DNA of 45,975 bases. Origin: Methylobacter sp. (GTDB lineage: Bacteria > Pseudomonadota > Gammaproteobacteria > Methylococcales > Methylomonadaceae). A program made the position numbers and the translations under genes. The notes beneath the pieces were generated by a model, which worked only from the letters and a program-made list of their open reading frames with translations, was not told where the DNA came from and searched no databases. Positions 8,213 through 16,894 of the stretch are shown piece by piece. Each line of letters opens with the position of its first letter. Positions within the stretch are counted from its first letter, which is position 1. The stretch spans positions 1-45,975 of the forward strand of contig JAURYJ010000091.1 of NCBI GenBank assembly GCA_030653985.1, given 5' to 3'.

Positions 8213-9004
8213 ATGACATCGTTTTCAGTATTCAACAAAAACAAGACGCATCGCAAACAAAGCCTCTTTTCATATTGTCTGATAGTAATGATTGCCAGTC
8301 CTGTGCAAGCCTATGTTGATGATGACAGCCGCTCCGAAATCGGCGATGCCGCACTAAGTAGTGATGCGCCGCACATTCCTGAGCCCATGGTTTTCGATTT
8401 AATTAGACCCCTAGGCGTTCGTCAGGGCGACCTGGAAGTGAATACACTTTCCGGGCACTCACTTCGAAGCGGTCACACCGAGTGGGCGCCCGAAATCGAA
8501 TTCGGTTTATTCGACAACCTTGCAGTGGAATTTGAGCTCCCCTTCGACCAGTTGTCACTGACCGAGTATAAGGTGGCCATTCAAGGCACATTCGGCACCG
8601 AGTTTAACAACAGCTTCATCCATGGCTGGCAAATGATTGGCTACTATGAGAGAGAAGCACAAAAGTACTCGATTGACAGTCTTTATATAGCTGGATTTCG
8701 TTTGAACTCGGCAATTAGCAATCTTAATATGATTGGTTTGCGTCGAGAGGACGTTGAACGTGATGGTCATTTTGTCGGCTTATTTAACACCAGCTGGTTT
8801 TACGATTATTCGCAACAACTGACCTTGGGGATTGAAATGAATAACGAATTTAGTCAGGAATTGGGCTGGCATTATCTGTTGATGCCTCAAGTACACTGGG
8901 ATTTTAATAACCATGTCACACTCCAAGCAGGTACCGGGTTCAGTCAGACCGACGGTGCTCAAACCGACTGGCTGGGTACCTGGCGAATGATTTACGCTTT
9001 TTAG
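8213..9004 (+). CDS. Exported outer-membrane-like protein, SulP-CA operon
   Basis: 263 residues. A long N-region with a hydrophobic stretch ending near PVQA resembles a signal peptide (cleavage near residue 33). The mature part alternates short amphipathic strands rich in aromatic residues (EIEFGLFDNLAVEFELPF, QLTLGIEMNNEFSQEL, HVTLQAGTGFSQ) and ends in Phe, the usual terminal residue of outer-membrane beta-barrels. I do not recognise a specific family. It starts 23 bp after the SulP-carbonic-anhydrase stop, so it is probably in that operon and may provide an outer-membrane route or sensor for the same anion (inference). The ribosome binding site is weak. Confidence 0.7.
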   Translation: MTSFSVFNKNKTHRKQSLFSYCLIVMIASPVQAYVDDDSRSEIGDAALSSDAPHIPEPMVFDLIRPLGVRQGDLEVNTLSGHSLRSGHTEWAPEIEFGLFDNLAVEFELPFDQLSLTEYKVAIQGTFGTEFNNSFIHGWQMIGYYEREAQKYSIDSLYIAGFRLNSAISNLNMIGLRREDVERDGHFVGLFNTSWFYDYSQQLTLGIEMNNEFSQELGWHYLLMPQVHWDFNNHVTLQAGTGFSQTDGAQTDWLGTWRMIYAF

Positions 9005-9111
9005 GCGTATTTAATTCGTAAACAATTCTTTGGGAGATTCAGTATTGAAAATACCCTGACGTCTCTTTTAGAAATTCAATTTTATTGGGCAAATTATTTT
9101 AGGAGAAACCT

Positions 9112-9525
9112 ATGATTCCATTAGCTAACCGAAAAATACTGAGCCGTTTCATTGTATTTGGCCTTGTTATAATGCTATACGATATGATATTGCACTCCTT
9201 GCTCGTAGTCATACACCTTGCTTTTGAGTGGTTTGAACTCGGTCTTGAGGAACTTATCGAACATATTTTTCATACTAGCCGCCAACAAAGCCAGGTCATC
9301 GTTTTTTATTTGCTATGGTTGATGGCATTTTGCTTACTCTATTACCTATGGCGCAAGCTGCCGGGTCTTTATAGACAGTTTAAAACACAACTTCTTGCTA
9401 CCAGCTTAGAGTATAAAGTCTATTTTAAGGATTACTGGAGCGAACAGACTTCAATCCAAAAAGTAAAATGGGTTACCTCCTTTACGGTGAGCGTATCTTT
9501 CCTAGCCCTTGTTGCTTTTAGTTAA
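9112..9525 (+). CDS. Small integral membrane protein, unknown function
   Basis: 137 residues with three predicted TM segments (about 13-38, 63-83 and 118-136) and a charged loop between the second and third. The first loop carries an acidic, His-containing stretch (ELGLEELIEHIFHTSRQQ). The start is well supported by AGGAG six nt upstream of the ATG. It follows the beta-barrel-like gene by about 107 bp on the same strand and is closed by a hairpin at 9531-9561, so it may be the last gene of the SulP-CA transcription unit. No family recognised. Confidence 0.65.
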   Translation: MIPLANRKILSRFIVFGLVIMLYDMILHSLLVVIHLAFEWFELGLEELIEHIFHTSRQQSQVIVFYLLWLMAFCLLYYLWRKLPGLYRQFKTQLLATSLEYKVYFKDYWSEQTSIQKVKWVTSFTVSVSFLALVAFS

Positions 9526-9530
9526 GAACC

Positions 9531-9561
9531 AAGTAGGGGCGGTTACTGACCACCCCTACTT
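9531..9561. terminator. Hairpin, probable terminator after membrane protein
   Basis: A 13-bp stem with one mismatch (arms 9531-9543 and 9549-9561, loop TACTG). The arms contain GTAGGGG/CCCCTAC, similar to the palindrome at 44585-44623, so it may belong to a dispersed repeat family that also acts as a terminator. The T-run is weak (CAAACTTTT). Confidence 0.5.
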
Positions 9562-9604
9562 CAAACTTTTAACATTTAACGATGATAAATAATTCAAAAC
9601 TTAT

Positions 9605-9810
9605 ATGATTCAGCCACTTCTTGCTTATATTCATTACCTTGTCACTGTCGATGAAACCGCAGAAGAAACGCTTCATCTATTGAAAGCCGCCAAAGCAGGC
9701 ATTGATTTTGACCCTGCTACACTTCAAGATTAGGCAAAGTTTCTACAAGAGCAATGCATGTATCTAATGCGCCAGCTCACCGCATCGCCTCATTCACCCA
9801 TTCTGCTATG
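9605..9810 (+). pseudogene. Decayed gene fragment, family unknown
   Basis: An ATG at 9605 opens 42 codons (MIQPLLAYIHYLVTVDETAE...) ending at TAG 9731-9733. In the same frame past the TAG the sequence stays protein-like (AKFLQEQCMYLMRQLTASPH) until TGA near 9808-9810. TAG may replace a Trp codon. There is no ribosome binding site. I could not identify the family. Confidence 0.3.
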
Positions 9811-9850
9811 AACAGATTATCAATCGCTGGCAAAATAAGCTAAATCCAAC

Positions 9851-10270
9851 TTGAAAAAAAAACACGAAAATTTGCTGTTGGTGAAACTTAAATCATCCAA
9901 ACGATTAAAGCAGTTGCTGATGGTGATGCACGCGCTGGCCTTGGCTTCAAGCATCGCTAATACGTTACCGGTTGCCGTCAAACTGGCCTTGTCGACCGGT
10001 ATCTGCATCCATTTTTGGAGTACTGTTAAACACTTAACCAAAAAGCCCTGCAGCATCAAGCATACCGAAAAATTTGGCTGGGGAATATCCGACGGCAATG
10101 ACTTTGAATCAATCCAAATCCTGAATTCAACCGTGATCACGGTATTCGCGATATTTTTGCATTTTAATAAAAACGCACATAAGCAATCCTTACTGATACT
10201 CAACGATGCGTTAACTAAGGAGGATTATCGGCGGCTTATCGTCAGACTGAAAACGGCGGGTAAAAAATAA
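9851..10270 (+). CDS. YgfX-like membrane protein
   Basis: 139 residues from a TTG codon. Architecture resembles the YgfX (CptA) family: Lys/Arg-rich N-terminus, hydrophobic segment (LLMVMHALALASSIANTLPVAVKLALS), a variable middle and a C-terminal LNDALTKEDYRRLIVRLKT, close to the DAxxxEDxRRLRVxLR tail I associate with YgfX. YgfX proteins are short inner-membrane proteins encoded beside SdhE (YgfY), linked to succinate dehydrogenase flavinylation or cell-shape control. No SdhE gene is seen here; the region upstream holds only a decayed frame. No clear ribosome binding site precedes the TTG, so the exact start is uncertain. A bidirectional terminator follows. Confidence 0.6.
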   Translation: MKKKHENLLLVKLKSSKRLKQLLMVMHALALASSIANTLPVAVKLALSTGICIHFWSTVKHLTKKPCSIKHTEKFGWGISDGNDFESIQILNSTVITVFAIFLHFNKNAHKQSLLILNDALTKEDYRRLIVRLKTAGKK

Positions 10271-10284
10271 CAAAAAACCACCGC

Positions 10285-10318
10285 AAGCGTGACGGGGTTT
10301 CCAAACCCCGTCACGCTT
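10285..10318. terminator. Bidirectional terminator between ygfX-like gene and parC
   Basis: A perfect 16-bp stem (arms 10285-10300 and 10303-10318) with the sequence AAGCGTGACGGGGTTT folding on its complement. It lies between convergent genes, the YgfX-like gene ending at 10270 and parC ending at 10408. The central CC means the effective loop includes a few of the inner pairs. Confidence 0.75.
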
Positions 10319-10407
10319 AATTGCAAAAAATGGGCGCTTTAGGCGACGCAGGAGCAGTTGCCAATGAGCAAGTGGTCACAAAAAATCATCCTACGATAAA
10401 ATCATCA

Positions 10408-12639
10408 TTACTCACATTCCAAGCCGTCAACCCGCTGAAATCCTCTGGGTAAAGACAAGCCTCTTTTAGCGCGACTGCCGGAATAATGCTCAATATCTGC
10501 GCCTTTAAGCGTTAACTGCCGCTTTCCGGCCATAATTTTTAACTGACCATTTTCAGGTAACACTGCCGCTGCAACCACGTAATCTTTCCCACCGGTCAAA
10601 TCTACGGTTGGGATTTGAATCAACTTATTACCTTTGCCTTTCGCCAAAGCGGGCAACTCGGCCACCGGAAAAATCAGTAAACGGCCTTGTAAAGTGACCA
10701 CCGCAAGCGAATCCGCTTCGCTACGTACCCGCGCAGGTTTTAATACCTTGGCACCTTCCGGCAGCGTAATCAGCTGCTTTCCGGCCTTATTTTTGCTGAA
10801 CAACTCTTTTAGCTGAACTCTGAAGCCATAGCCAAAATGACTGGAAAGCACGTACCAGTCATCGGCTCCGCCTGCCAGCAGATGCAAAAATAACGAACCT
10901 GGCGGCGGATTCAGTCGCCCGGTCAATGGTTCGCCCTGACTCCTGGCCGACGGCAGATCGTGCGAAGCCGTACTGTAAGCTCGACCGGTGGAATCGAGGA
11001 TGTAAACCGGCTGCGTCGTCCGACATTTGACTGCATCCAGAAAACTATCTCCGGAACGATAACCTAAACTGGCAACATCGATATCATGACCTTTTGCCGC
11101 CCTGATCCAGCCTTTTTCCGACAGAATAACCGTTAACGGTTCGTTACTGATTAACGCTGTTGTTTCCAACGCCTGCGCCGCATCTCGTGCAACCATTGGT
11201 GAGCGACGATCATCGCCGTATTTCTCGGCATCACGCTCGAGTTCTTTTCTGATCAGGCGATTCAGCAAGCGTTGCGAACCCAGGGTTTTTTCCAGCGCGG
11301 CGCGTTCCTTCTCCAGCTCATCTTGCTCGCCGCGAATTTTCATCTCTTCGAGCTTGGCTAGATGCCGTAACTTTAATTCCAGTATCGCTTCGGCCTGAGT
11401 ATCGCTGAGTCCGAAACGCTCCATCAGCACCGCCTTGGGATGGTCTTCGTTGCGAATAATGGCAATCACTTCGTCAATATTCAGATAGGCAATCAGTAAG
11501 CCATCCAAAATATGCAAGCGCGCCAGCACCTTATCCAGTCGATATTGCAGCCTTTTGCGCACGGTCTCGGTACGAAATACCAGCCATTCAACCAGTATGC
11601 CTCTCAGTCCTTTAACCTTGGGCCGTCCGTCCAGGCCTATCATGTTCATGTTGACGCGATAGCTTTTTTCCAGATCGGTGGTGGCAAACAGATGCGACAT
11701 CACTTCATCCGCATCGATCCGTTTTGAACGGGGAATCACCAGCAAACGGGTCGGATTTTCATGATCCGATTCATCGCGCAAGTCTTCAATCATCGGCAGC
11801 TTTTTCGCCAACATTTGCGCGGCGATCTGCTCCATCAATTTGGCGCCGGAAACCTGGTGCGGCAGCGCGGTAATCACGATATTGCCGTCTTCCTGCTCAT
11901 ATTTGGCGCGCATTTTTATCGAGCCGCCGCCGCTGATATACATTTTTTGTATATCCTCAGCCGAAGTGATGATTTCCGCATCGGTCGGATAATCAGGGCC
12001 TTTAATATGAGTAAACAGCATTTCCAGCGTACTGTCCGGATCATCCAATAACTGGATACAGGCATTGGCAACTTCACGCAGGTTATGCGGAGGTATATCG
12101 GTCGCCATGCCGACCGCGATGCCCATGGTGCCGTTCAGCAAAATATTCGGCAGCCGCGCAGGCAACAGCACCGGCTCTTTCAGCGTGGCATCAAAATTAT
12201 CCGACCAGTCCACCGTACCCTGTCCCAATTCGCTTAACAAGGTGTGCGCATAAGCGGTCAAGCGCGATTCGGTGTAACGCATCGCAGCAAAAGATTTTGG
12301 ATCATCCGGCGAACCCCAGTTGCCCTGCCCATCAACCAGCGGATAACGGTAGGAAAAATTCTGCGCCATCAACACCATGGCTTCATAGCAAGCGGAATCA
12401 CCGTGCGGATGATATTTACCCAACACGTCGCCGACGGTTCTGGCCGACTTTTTAAACTTGGCCGTGGCTGTTAAACCCAACTCTGACATCGCATAAACAA
12501 TACGCCGCTGCACCGGTTTTAAGCCATCGGCAATATGCGGTAAAGCCCGGTCCAAAATCACATACATGGAATAATCCAAGTACGCTTTTTCGGCAAAATC
12601 CTTTAACGGCAGTTGTTCAAAATTTCCTCGTAAGATCAT
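10408..12639 (-). CDS. parC: DNA topoisomerase IV subunit A
   Basis: About 743 residues from ATG 12639; a TTG at 12648 would add three. Close throughout to gamma-proteobacterial Par[59 protein letters not shown]. The catalytic Tyr is in MRYTESRL (Tyr122 counted from the ATG). The quinolone-determining positions equivalent to E. coli Ser80 and Glu84 are Ser82 and Glu86, both wild type. The C-terminal beta-pinwheel is short and lacks a GyrA box, as expected for ParC. It decatenates daughter chromosomes together with ParE, which is not in this window. Upstream on the same strand lie the DUF2380-like gene and folP, with a 143-bp gap that could hold a parC promoter. Confidence 0.97.
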   Translation of the reverse strand: MILRGNFEQLPLKDFAEKAYLDYSMYVILDRALPHIADGLKPVQRRIVYAMSELGLTATAKFKKSARTVGDVLGKYHPHGDSACYEAMVLMAQNFSYRYPLVDGQGNWGSPDDPKSFAAMRYTESRLTAYAHTLLSELGQGTVDWSDNFDATLKEPVLLPARLPNILLNGTMGIAVGMATDIPPHNLREVANACIQLLDDPDSTLEMLFTHIKGPDYPTDAEIITSAEDIQKMYISGGGSIKMRAKYEQEDGNIVITALPHQVSGAKLMEQIAAQMLAKKLPMIEDLRDESDHENPTRLLVIPRSKRIDADEVMSHLFATTDLEKSYRVNMNMIGLDGRPKVKGLRGILVEWLVFRTETVRKRLQYRLDKVLARLHILDGLLIAYLNIDEVIAIIRNEDHPKAVLMERFGLSDTQAEAILELKLRHLAKLEEMKIRGEQDELEKERAALEKTLGSQRLLNRLIRKELERDAEKYGDDRRSPMVARDAAQALETTALISNEPLTVILSEKGWIRAAKGHDIDVASLGYRSGDSFLDAVKCRTTQPVYILDSTGRAYSTASHDLPSARSQGEPLTGRLNPPPGSLFLHLLAGGADDWYVLSSHFGYGFRVQLKELFSKNKAGKQLITLPEGAKVLKPARVRSEADSLAVVTLQGRLLIFPVAELPALAKGKGNKLIQIPTVDLTGGKDYVVAAAVLPENGQLKIMAGKRQLTLKGADIEHYSGSRAKRGLSLPRGFQRVDGLECE

Positions 12640-12791
12640 AAATTGCAATCCGTCCTTGGAAATCCAGAGGCAAGGCGCGAATTTCTCCAGGATTTCCTGG
12701 CGTATTTTTGCTGATTCATCAGTCTTTTTTCCATATTGTTATGCAGTTGTCGTCTTGGTACTTCACTAATTTATCCATTTTTATCTCATCA

Positions 12792-13313
12792 TTATTTGTG
12801 TCTTGTCTTTGGAGGCGGCGGCATATAAGTTTTATCCAGATCATCGTCGATTTTAACCGTAAGACTTTCGACGCCTTTGAGCGTTAATTTTTTATCTCCG
12901 CCTTTGATCTCTGAAATGTAATTGCCGATTAATTGACTATCATTAGTCCTGACTAAATGCCCCATTATATAAGCAAATAAGAAACTGGGTTTATGCAGCC
13001 TTCCAACCACGACATAATCTGCACCGGCATTTTTAGCCAGTTCGGCGGCGCTATCGTGGTGATCAAAAAGATAGCCAACGCCGCCATTTGCTTCCCGCTG
13101 CAACGCTAGATCTATAGTAACAATTTTATACCCCGCTCTTTCCAGTTCGGCTTCCAGCATGGGTTTTATGCTCGCCGTTCTTTGCAGCTCGGCAGGTATG
13201 CCCGGCGCTAAGGTTAAATCACGCAATTCAAAATCCAATATTGCTATGCGAGTTTCTGCATAAGCTTGAGCACTACAGATTAATCCTAAGAAAAATATCA
13301 ACGAAATCTTCAT
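12792..13313 (-). CDS. Exported DUF2380/DUF3280-like protein
   Basis: 173 residues. Signal peptide MKISLIFFLGLICSAQAYA, then the motif RIAILDFELRDLTL and GADYVVVGRLHKPS, which fits a family of periplasmic proteins of unknown function (DUF2380/DUF3280 as I remember it). The fold resembles the TolB-N-like or curli CsgG-like pattern of an alpha/beta domain that reports on a secreted factor; this is weak inference. The C-terminus is proline and lysine rich (PPPPKTRHK). It begins 9 bp after the folP stop on the same strand and is probably cotranscribed with folP. Confidence 0.7.
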   Translation of the reverse strand: MKISLIFFLGLICSAQAYAETRIAILDFELRDLTLAPGIPAELQRTASIKPMLEAELERAGYKIVTIDLALQREANGGVGYLFDHHDSAAELAKNAGADYVVVGRLHKPSFLFAYIMGHLVRTNDSQLIGNYISEIKGGDKKLTLKGVESLTVKIDDDLDKTYMPPPPKTRHK

Positions 13314-13322
13314 TTGTTCACC

Positions 13323-14186
13323 CTATCTGCTCTGTTTAATAGCCCAGGCCACATCAGCTGCCTGGCGGTTTTCTTTAACATCATGCACTCGAAACAACTG
13401 CACGCCCGCCATAACCCCCAAAGCCGTAGTCACTGCAGTAGCGGTAACCAGCTCCGAAGGTTCTGTCACTGCGCAAATCGTCCCCATAAAACGCTTGCGA
13501 CTGGTGCCTAACAACACCGGAAAGCCTGTTGCTACCAAGCTATCAAGATGCGCCAATAAATCGATATTGTCCTGCTTGCGCTTGCCAAAGCCTATGCCCG
13601 GATCGATCATAATCGCTTGTTTTTTAATTCCTGCCTCTAATGCCGCCTTAATGCTTTCGTTCAAAGCTTCAAGTACCTCCTGTACGACATTTTCATAATG
13701 CGGATTATCCTGCATGGTTTTTGAGACGCCCTGACTGTGCATCAAAATAATCGGCACACCGGTTTGAGCGGCCAGCGTCAAGATCGCGGCATCCGCCCTG
13801 CCCCCTGAAATATCGTTGATCATATCGGCTCCGGCATCCAGCGCCGCTTTGGCGACCTCACTTGAGGTCGTGTCGATACTGATTAATAGAGGACTAGCCA
13901 ACTGTTGTCTGATGGCCTCAATCACCGGAACTACCCGCTGGATTTGTTCCGCAGCCGCAACCGGTTCAGCACCTGGACGCGTCGATTCGCCGCCGATATC
14001 TACAATATCTACGCCTTCAGACAACATCAGCTCAACCTGCTGCAAAGCCGCATTGAGACCTGAAAATTTGCCGCCGTCGGAAAAACTATCCGGCGTCACA
14101 TTTAAAATCCCCATAATCAGCGGTTTGGTCTGTATGCCGCCTGTAGGGACGACCGGTCGGTCGCCCCGATTGACCTGATTGAACAT
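13323..14186 (-). CDS. folP: Dihydropteroate synthase
   Basis: 287 residues. Diagnostic motifs are present: ILNVTPDSFSDGGKF near 27-41, DIGGESTRPGA, LISIDTTSSEVA, DMINDISGG, IDPGIGFGKR, LLGTSRKRFMG and a C-terminal FRVHDV. The enzyme joins 6-hydroxymethyl-dihydropterin diphosphate to p-aminobenzoate in folate synthesis. It is divergent from a gene block that includes a dihydropteroate-synthase-related protein of the methanopterin pathway, so folate and methanopterin functions share this locus. AGGAG lies about 10 nt before the ATG. Only 40-90 bp separate it from the divergent flavoprotein start, so the promoters must be back to back. Confidence 0.96.
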   Translation of the reverse strand: MFNQVNRGDRPVVPTGGIQTKPLIMGILNVTPDSFSDGGKFSGLNAALQQVELMLSEGVDIVDIGGESTRPGAEPVAAAEQIQRVVPVIEAIRQQLASPLLISIDTTSSEVAKAALDAGADMINDISGGRADAAILTLAAQTGVPIILMHSQGVSKTMQDNPHYENVVQEVLEALNESIKAALEAGIKKQAIMIDPGIGFGKRKQDNIDLLAHLDSLVATGFPVLLGTSRKRFMGTICAVTEPSELVTATAVTTALGVMAGVQLFRVHDVKENRQAADVAWAIKQSR

Positions 14187-14277
14187 TTTCTAAAAACTCC
14201 TGTGCGCGAAATCGGCGTATCGATTCATGTATAATAACCAATTGTTTTCGACCCTGATTGATTTTAATGGAACCTTG

Positions 14278-14814
14278 ATGAATAAGGCACGACTAGCCTG
14301 GGCCATTACCGGCTCCGGTCATTATATAGAAGAATGCCTAAATTTCCTGATGACGCTGGACGATGTTGATTTATATCTGAGCCAGGCTGGTGAAGAGGTA
14401 TTACACATGTACGGCATCAATCTCGACGACATCCGCAAAAAAATGCCGGTGTACCGTGACAAAACCGCTTCAGCACCGCCGGTCGGGCATTTTTACAAGG
14501 GTCATTACCATACCTTTGTGATGGCTCCGACAACATCGAATACGGTGGCCAAATGCGTGCTGGGCATTGCCGACTCGTTGGTGACCAATCTGTATTCCCA
14601 GGCCGGAAAATGCAAAGTCCCCAGTATTGTTTATCCCTGCGATATAGCGCCGGAAATGGAAACCACCGCACCGGGCGGAAAAGTCATGGTGTATCCGCGA
14701 AAAATCGATCTGGAAGGCACGGCCAAATTGCGCAGTTTTGAATACACCACCGTCGTTGAAAGCGTCGATGAATTAATCAGCAAAGTTAACCAGCGGTTGC
14801 AATCCCTGACATGA
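14278..14814 (+). CDS. DmrB/AfpA-like flavoprotein of C1-carrier metabolism
   Basis: About 178 residues from ATG 14278; an earlier ATG at 14227 adds 17 residues that do not fit the family, whose members begin close to the ITGSGH motif. N-terminal ARLAWAITGSGHYIEE marks a flavin-binding Rossmann-like fold (flavoprotein superfamily), followed by MAPTTSNTVAKCVLGIADSL and a cysteine-containing YPCDIAPE. In methylotrophs such proteins accompany tetrahydromethanopterin genes and are proposed to reduce dihydromethanopterin. The next gene starts within its stop codon (ATGA, 14811-14814), so the two are tightly coupled. Confidence 0.8.
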   Translation: MNKARLAWAITGSGHYIEECLNFLMTLDDVDLYLSQAGEEVLHMYGINLDDIRKKMPVYRDKTASAPPVGHFYKGHYHTFVMAPTTSNTVAKCVLGIADSLVTNLYSQAGKCKVPSIVYPCDIAPEMETTAPGGKVMVYPRKIDLEGTAKLRSFEYTTVVESVDELISKVNQRLQSLT

Positions 14815-16199
14815 GCGAACACATCCTCTTTCTTACCGGCAAACTGGCTGAAAAACAGCTGCGTAGTATTCTCGAAAAAATGCAGCCTAAATTCACCTAC
14901 ACCGTGCATCAACTGGGTCTCAAGGTCGCAGCCTTAATGACCGCAGACATGATAGGCCGCCGCTTGACCGACACCTTCGGCGCTGACCGCATACTGGTGC
15001 CAGGACGCTGTCGAGGCGATTTGGAAGCCTTGTCCAAAAACTTGGGTTTGCCGATTGAACGCGGCCCGGATGAACTCAAAGACTTGCCGATGTTTTTCGG
15101 ACACGCCGCGCACAAACTGGATTTAAGCCGCTACAGCGTCAAAATCTTTGCCGAAATTGTCGATGCGCCGAATGTCAGTGTTGAAGAAGTCGTTAAACGC
15201 GCCAGCTATTATCGACAAAACGGCGCCGATGTGATCGACATAGGTTGCCTGCCAAGCACCGATTTTCCGCATATGGAAGACATCATCCGTACCTTGAAAC
15301 AAGAAGGTTTTACCGTCAGCATCGATTCGCTGGAGGCCGACGACTTGCTCAGAGGCGGCAAAGCGGGTGCTGATTATATGCTTAGCCTGCACGAAAGTAC
15401 TTTGTGGGTCGCCGATGAAGTGGCGGCGACGCCAATCATCATTCCGGAAAGACATGAAGACCTGACTTCGCTGGATCGAGCCATCAAGATCATGCAGGCA
15501 AAAAATAAGGCCTTTATCGTCGACCCGATTTTGGATCCGCTGCATTTCGGCTTCACCCAATCCATCGTGCGTTACCATGAAGTCAGAAAGAACCATCCCG
15601 ATATTGAAATGATGCTGGGCGTCGGCAATATCACCGAACTGACCCATGCCGATACCCTGGGCATGAACGCCCTGCTGCTGGGCATCTGCTCCGAACTCAA
15701 TATCAACAGCATTTTGGCAACCGAAGTCAGCAAACATGCTTGCCGCGCCGTCAAAGAAGCCGATTTGGCCCGGCGCATCATGTTTGCGGCAAAAGAACAC
15801 GACATGCTGCCCAAGCATATTGATCCCGGCTTAATGGCTTTGCATGAGACCTCCCCGTTCCCCTATAGCCTGGAAGAAATCAAGGAACTGGCCGGGCAAA
15901 TCAAAGATCCCAGCTTCCGCGTTCAAATCAGCGCCGAAGGGGTGCATATTTTCAACCGCGACGGCTTGCACAGTGCCACCGACCCCTTTGACCTGTTTCC
16001 ACAATTGCATGTCGAAAATGACGGCGGCCACGCTTTTTATCTGGGCGTTGAACTGGCCAGAGCTGAAATAGCCTGGCAACTGGGAAAACGCTATACCCAG
16101 GATCAAGCGTTACAATGGGGTTGCGCAACCGACAGCTCAGAAGCCACCGTTGACCTGCACACCTTTAAACCCGCCGGAAGCACGTTGAAATCAACGTAG
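14811..16199 (+). CDS. Dihydropteroate-synthase-related protein (methanopterin locus)
   Basis: 462 residues. An N-terminal unique region (1-110: ILFLTGKLAEKQLRSILEKMQ, FGADRILVPGRCRGDLEAL) precedes a TIM-barrel similar to dihydropteroate synthase (SYYRQNGADVIDIGCLPSTD, FTVSIDSLEADDLLRGGKAGADYMLS, FIVDPILDPLHFGF). This matches the DHPS-related protein (DUF6513) found in the archaeal-type C1-transfer gene clusters of methylotrophs. Role: probably an early step of tetrahydromethanopterin biosynthesis; the exact reaction is not clear from sequence. It overlaps the flavoprotein gene by 4 bp and is followed, after a 128-bp gap with a hairpin, by the DUF447 gene. Confidence 0.88.
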   Translation: MSEHILFLTGKLAEKQLRSILEKMQPKFTYTVHQLGLKVAALMTADMIGRRLTDTFGADRILVPGRCRGDLEALSKNLGLPIERGPDELKDLPMFFGHAAHKLDLSRYSVKIFAEIVDAPNVSVEEVVKRASYYRQNGADVIDIGCLPSTDFPHMEDIIRTLKQEGFTVSIDSLEADDLLRGGKAGADYMLSLHESTLWVADEVAATPIIIPERHEDLTSLDRAIKIMQAKNKAFIVDPILDPLHFGFTQSIVRYHEVRKNHPDIEMMLGVGNITELTHADTLGMNALLLGICSELNINSILATEVSKHACRAVKEADLARRIMFAAKEHDMLPKHIDPGLMALHETSPFPYSLEEIKELAGQIKDPSFRVQISAEGVHIFNRDGLHSATDPFDLFPQLHVENDGGHAFYLGVELARAEIAWQLGKRYTQDQALQWGCATDSSEATVDLHTFKPAGSTLKST

Positions 16200-16224
16200 C
16201 CCACGGAAACCAAGAAAAAAATGA

Positions 16225-16268
16225 GGAGTGCAAGCTTTGCTTGTGCTTGCAGGCAAAGCCTGCACTCC
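16225..16268. repeat. Intra-cluster hairpin before the DUF447 gene
   Basis: 16-bp arms 16225-16240 and 16253-16268 with one mismatch and a 12-nt loop. It lies in the 128-bp gap between the DHPS-related and DUF447 genes, on a strand where both are coding. No T-run follows, so a processing or stability element, or a dispersed repeat, is more likely than a full terminator. Confidence 0.55.
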
Positions 16269-16327
16269 AGTAATCAGCCGTTTTCGCCATTAAAGGTGAC
16301 ATCGCCTAATTTTATGAAGAAGTTACC

Positions 16328-16894
16328 ATGATTCAAGAAACCATCGTCATCACCCAAAACAGTTCCGGTTTGGCGCATATTGCGCCGATGGGCATACACA
16401 TACCCTCAAAATCGCAAGACGATTTCATCATCCTGCCGTTTCGCCCCTCAACAACACTCAATAACCTGTTGGCAAGCAACACCGCCGTGATCAACTATTG
16501 CGATGACGTACGGGTATTTGCTGGATGCCTGACCGGGCGGCGCGACTGGCCGCTAAAACAGGCGGAAAGAATCAACGGCCAAGTGCTTGAGTGTGCGCTG
16601 GCGCATACCGAAGTCGAACTGGTTCGCGTTGAAGACGATGAAACCCGGCCAAAACTATTCTGCAAGGCCGTGCATAGCGTTAATCATGCACCCTTTAGGG
16701 GCTTTAACCGCGCCCAATATTCGGTATTGGAAGCGGCGATTTTAATCAGCCGCTTAGGTATGATTCCATTAGAAAAAATACAAGCCGAAATCGACTATCT
16801 GCGTATCGGCCTGGAAAAAACAGCCGGAGACCGAGAACTGGAAGCCTGGAGTTGGTTGATGACGGTTATTGAAAATTTTGAGGTAGACGCATGA
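16328..16894 (+). CDS. DUF447 protein of the C1-carrier cluster
   Basis: 188 residues, soluble. N-terminal IQETIVITQNSSGLAHIAPMG and INYCDDVRVFAGCLTGRRDWPL give a split-barrel flavin-binding-like fold as in DUF447. A helical C-terminus (REWSW-like LEAWSWLMTVIENF) follows. This family recurs with tetrahydromethanopterin genes in methylotrophic bacteria and archaea. Its function is not established. It overlaps the mfnB start by 4 bp (ATGA, 16891-16894). Confidence 0.87.
   Translation: MIQETIVITQNSSGLAHIAPMGIHIPSKSQDDFIILPFRPSTTLNNLLASNTAVINYCDDVRVFAGCLTGRRDWPLKQAERINGQVLECALAHTEVELVRVEDDETRPKLFCKAVHSVNHAPFRGFNRAQYSVLEAAILISRLGMIPLEKIQAEIDYLRIGLEKTAGDRELEAWSWLMTVIENFEVDA

Noticed and set aside
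15123..15818. 231-residue reverse frame in the DHPS-related gene
   Set aside because: Shadow frame opposite a strongly conserved gene; it has no motif or start signal.
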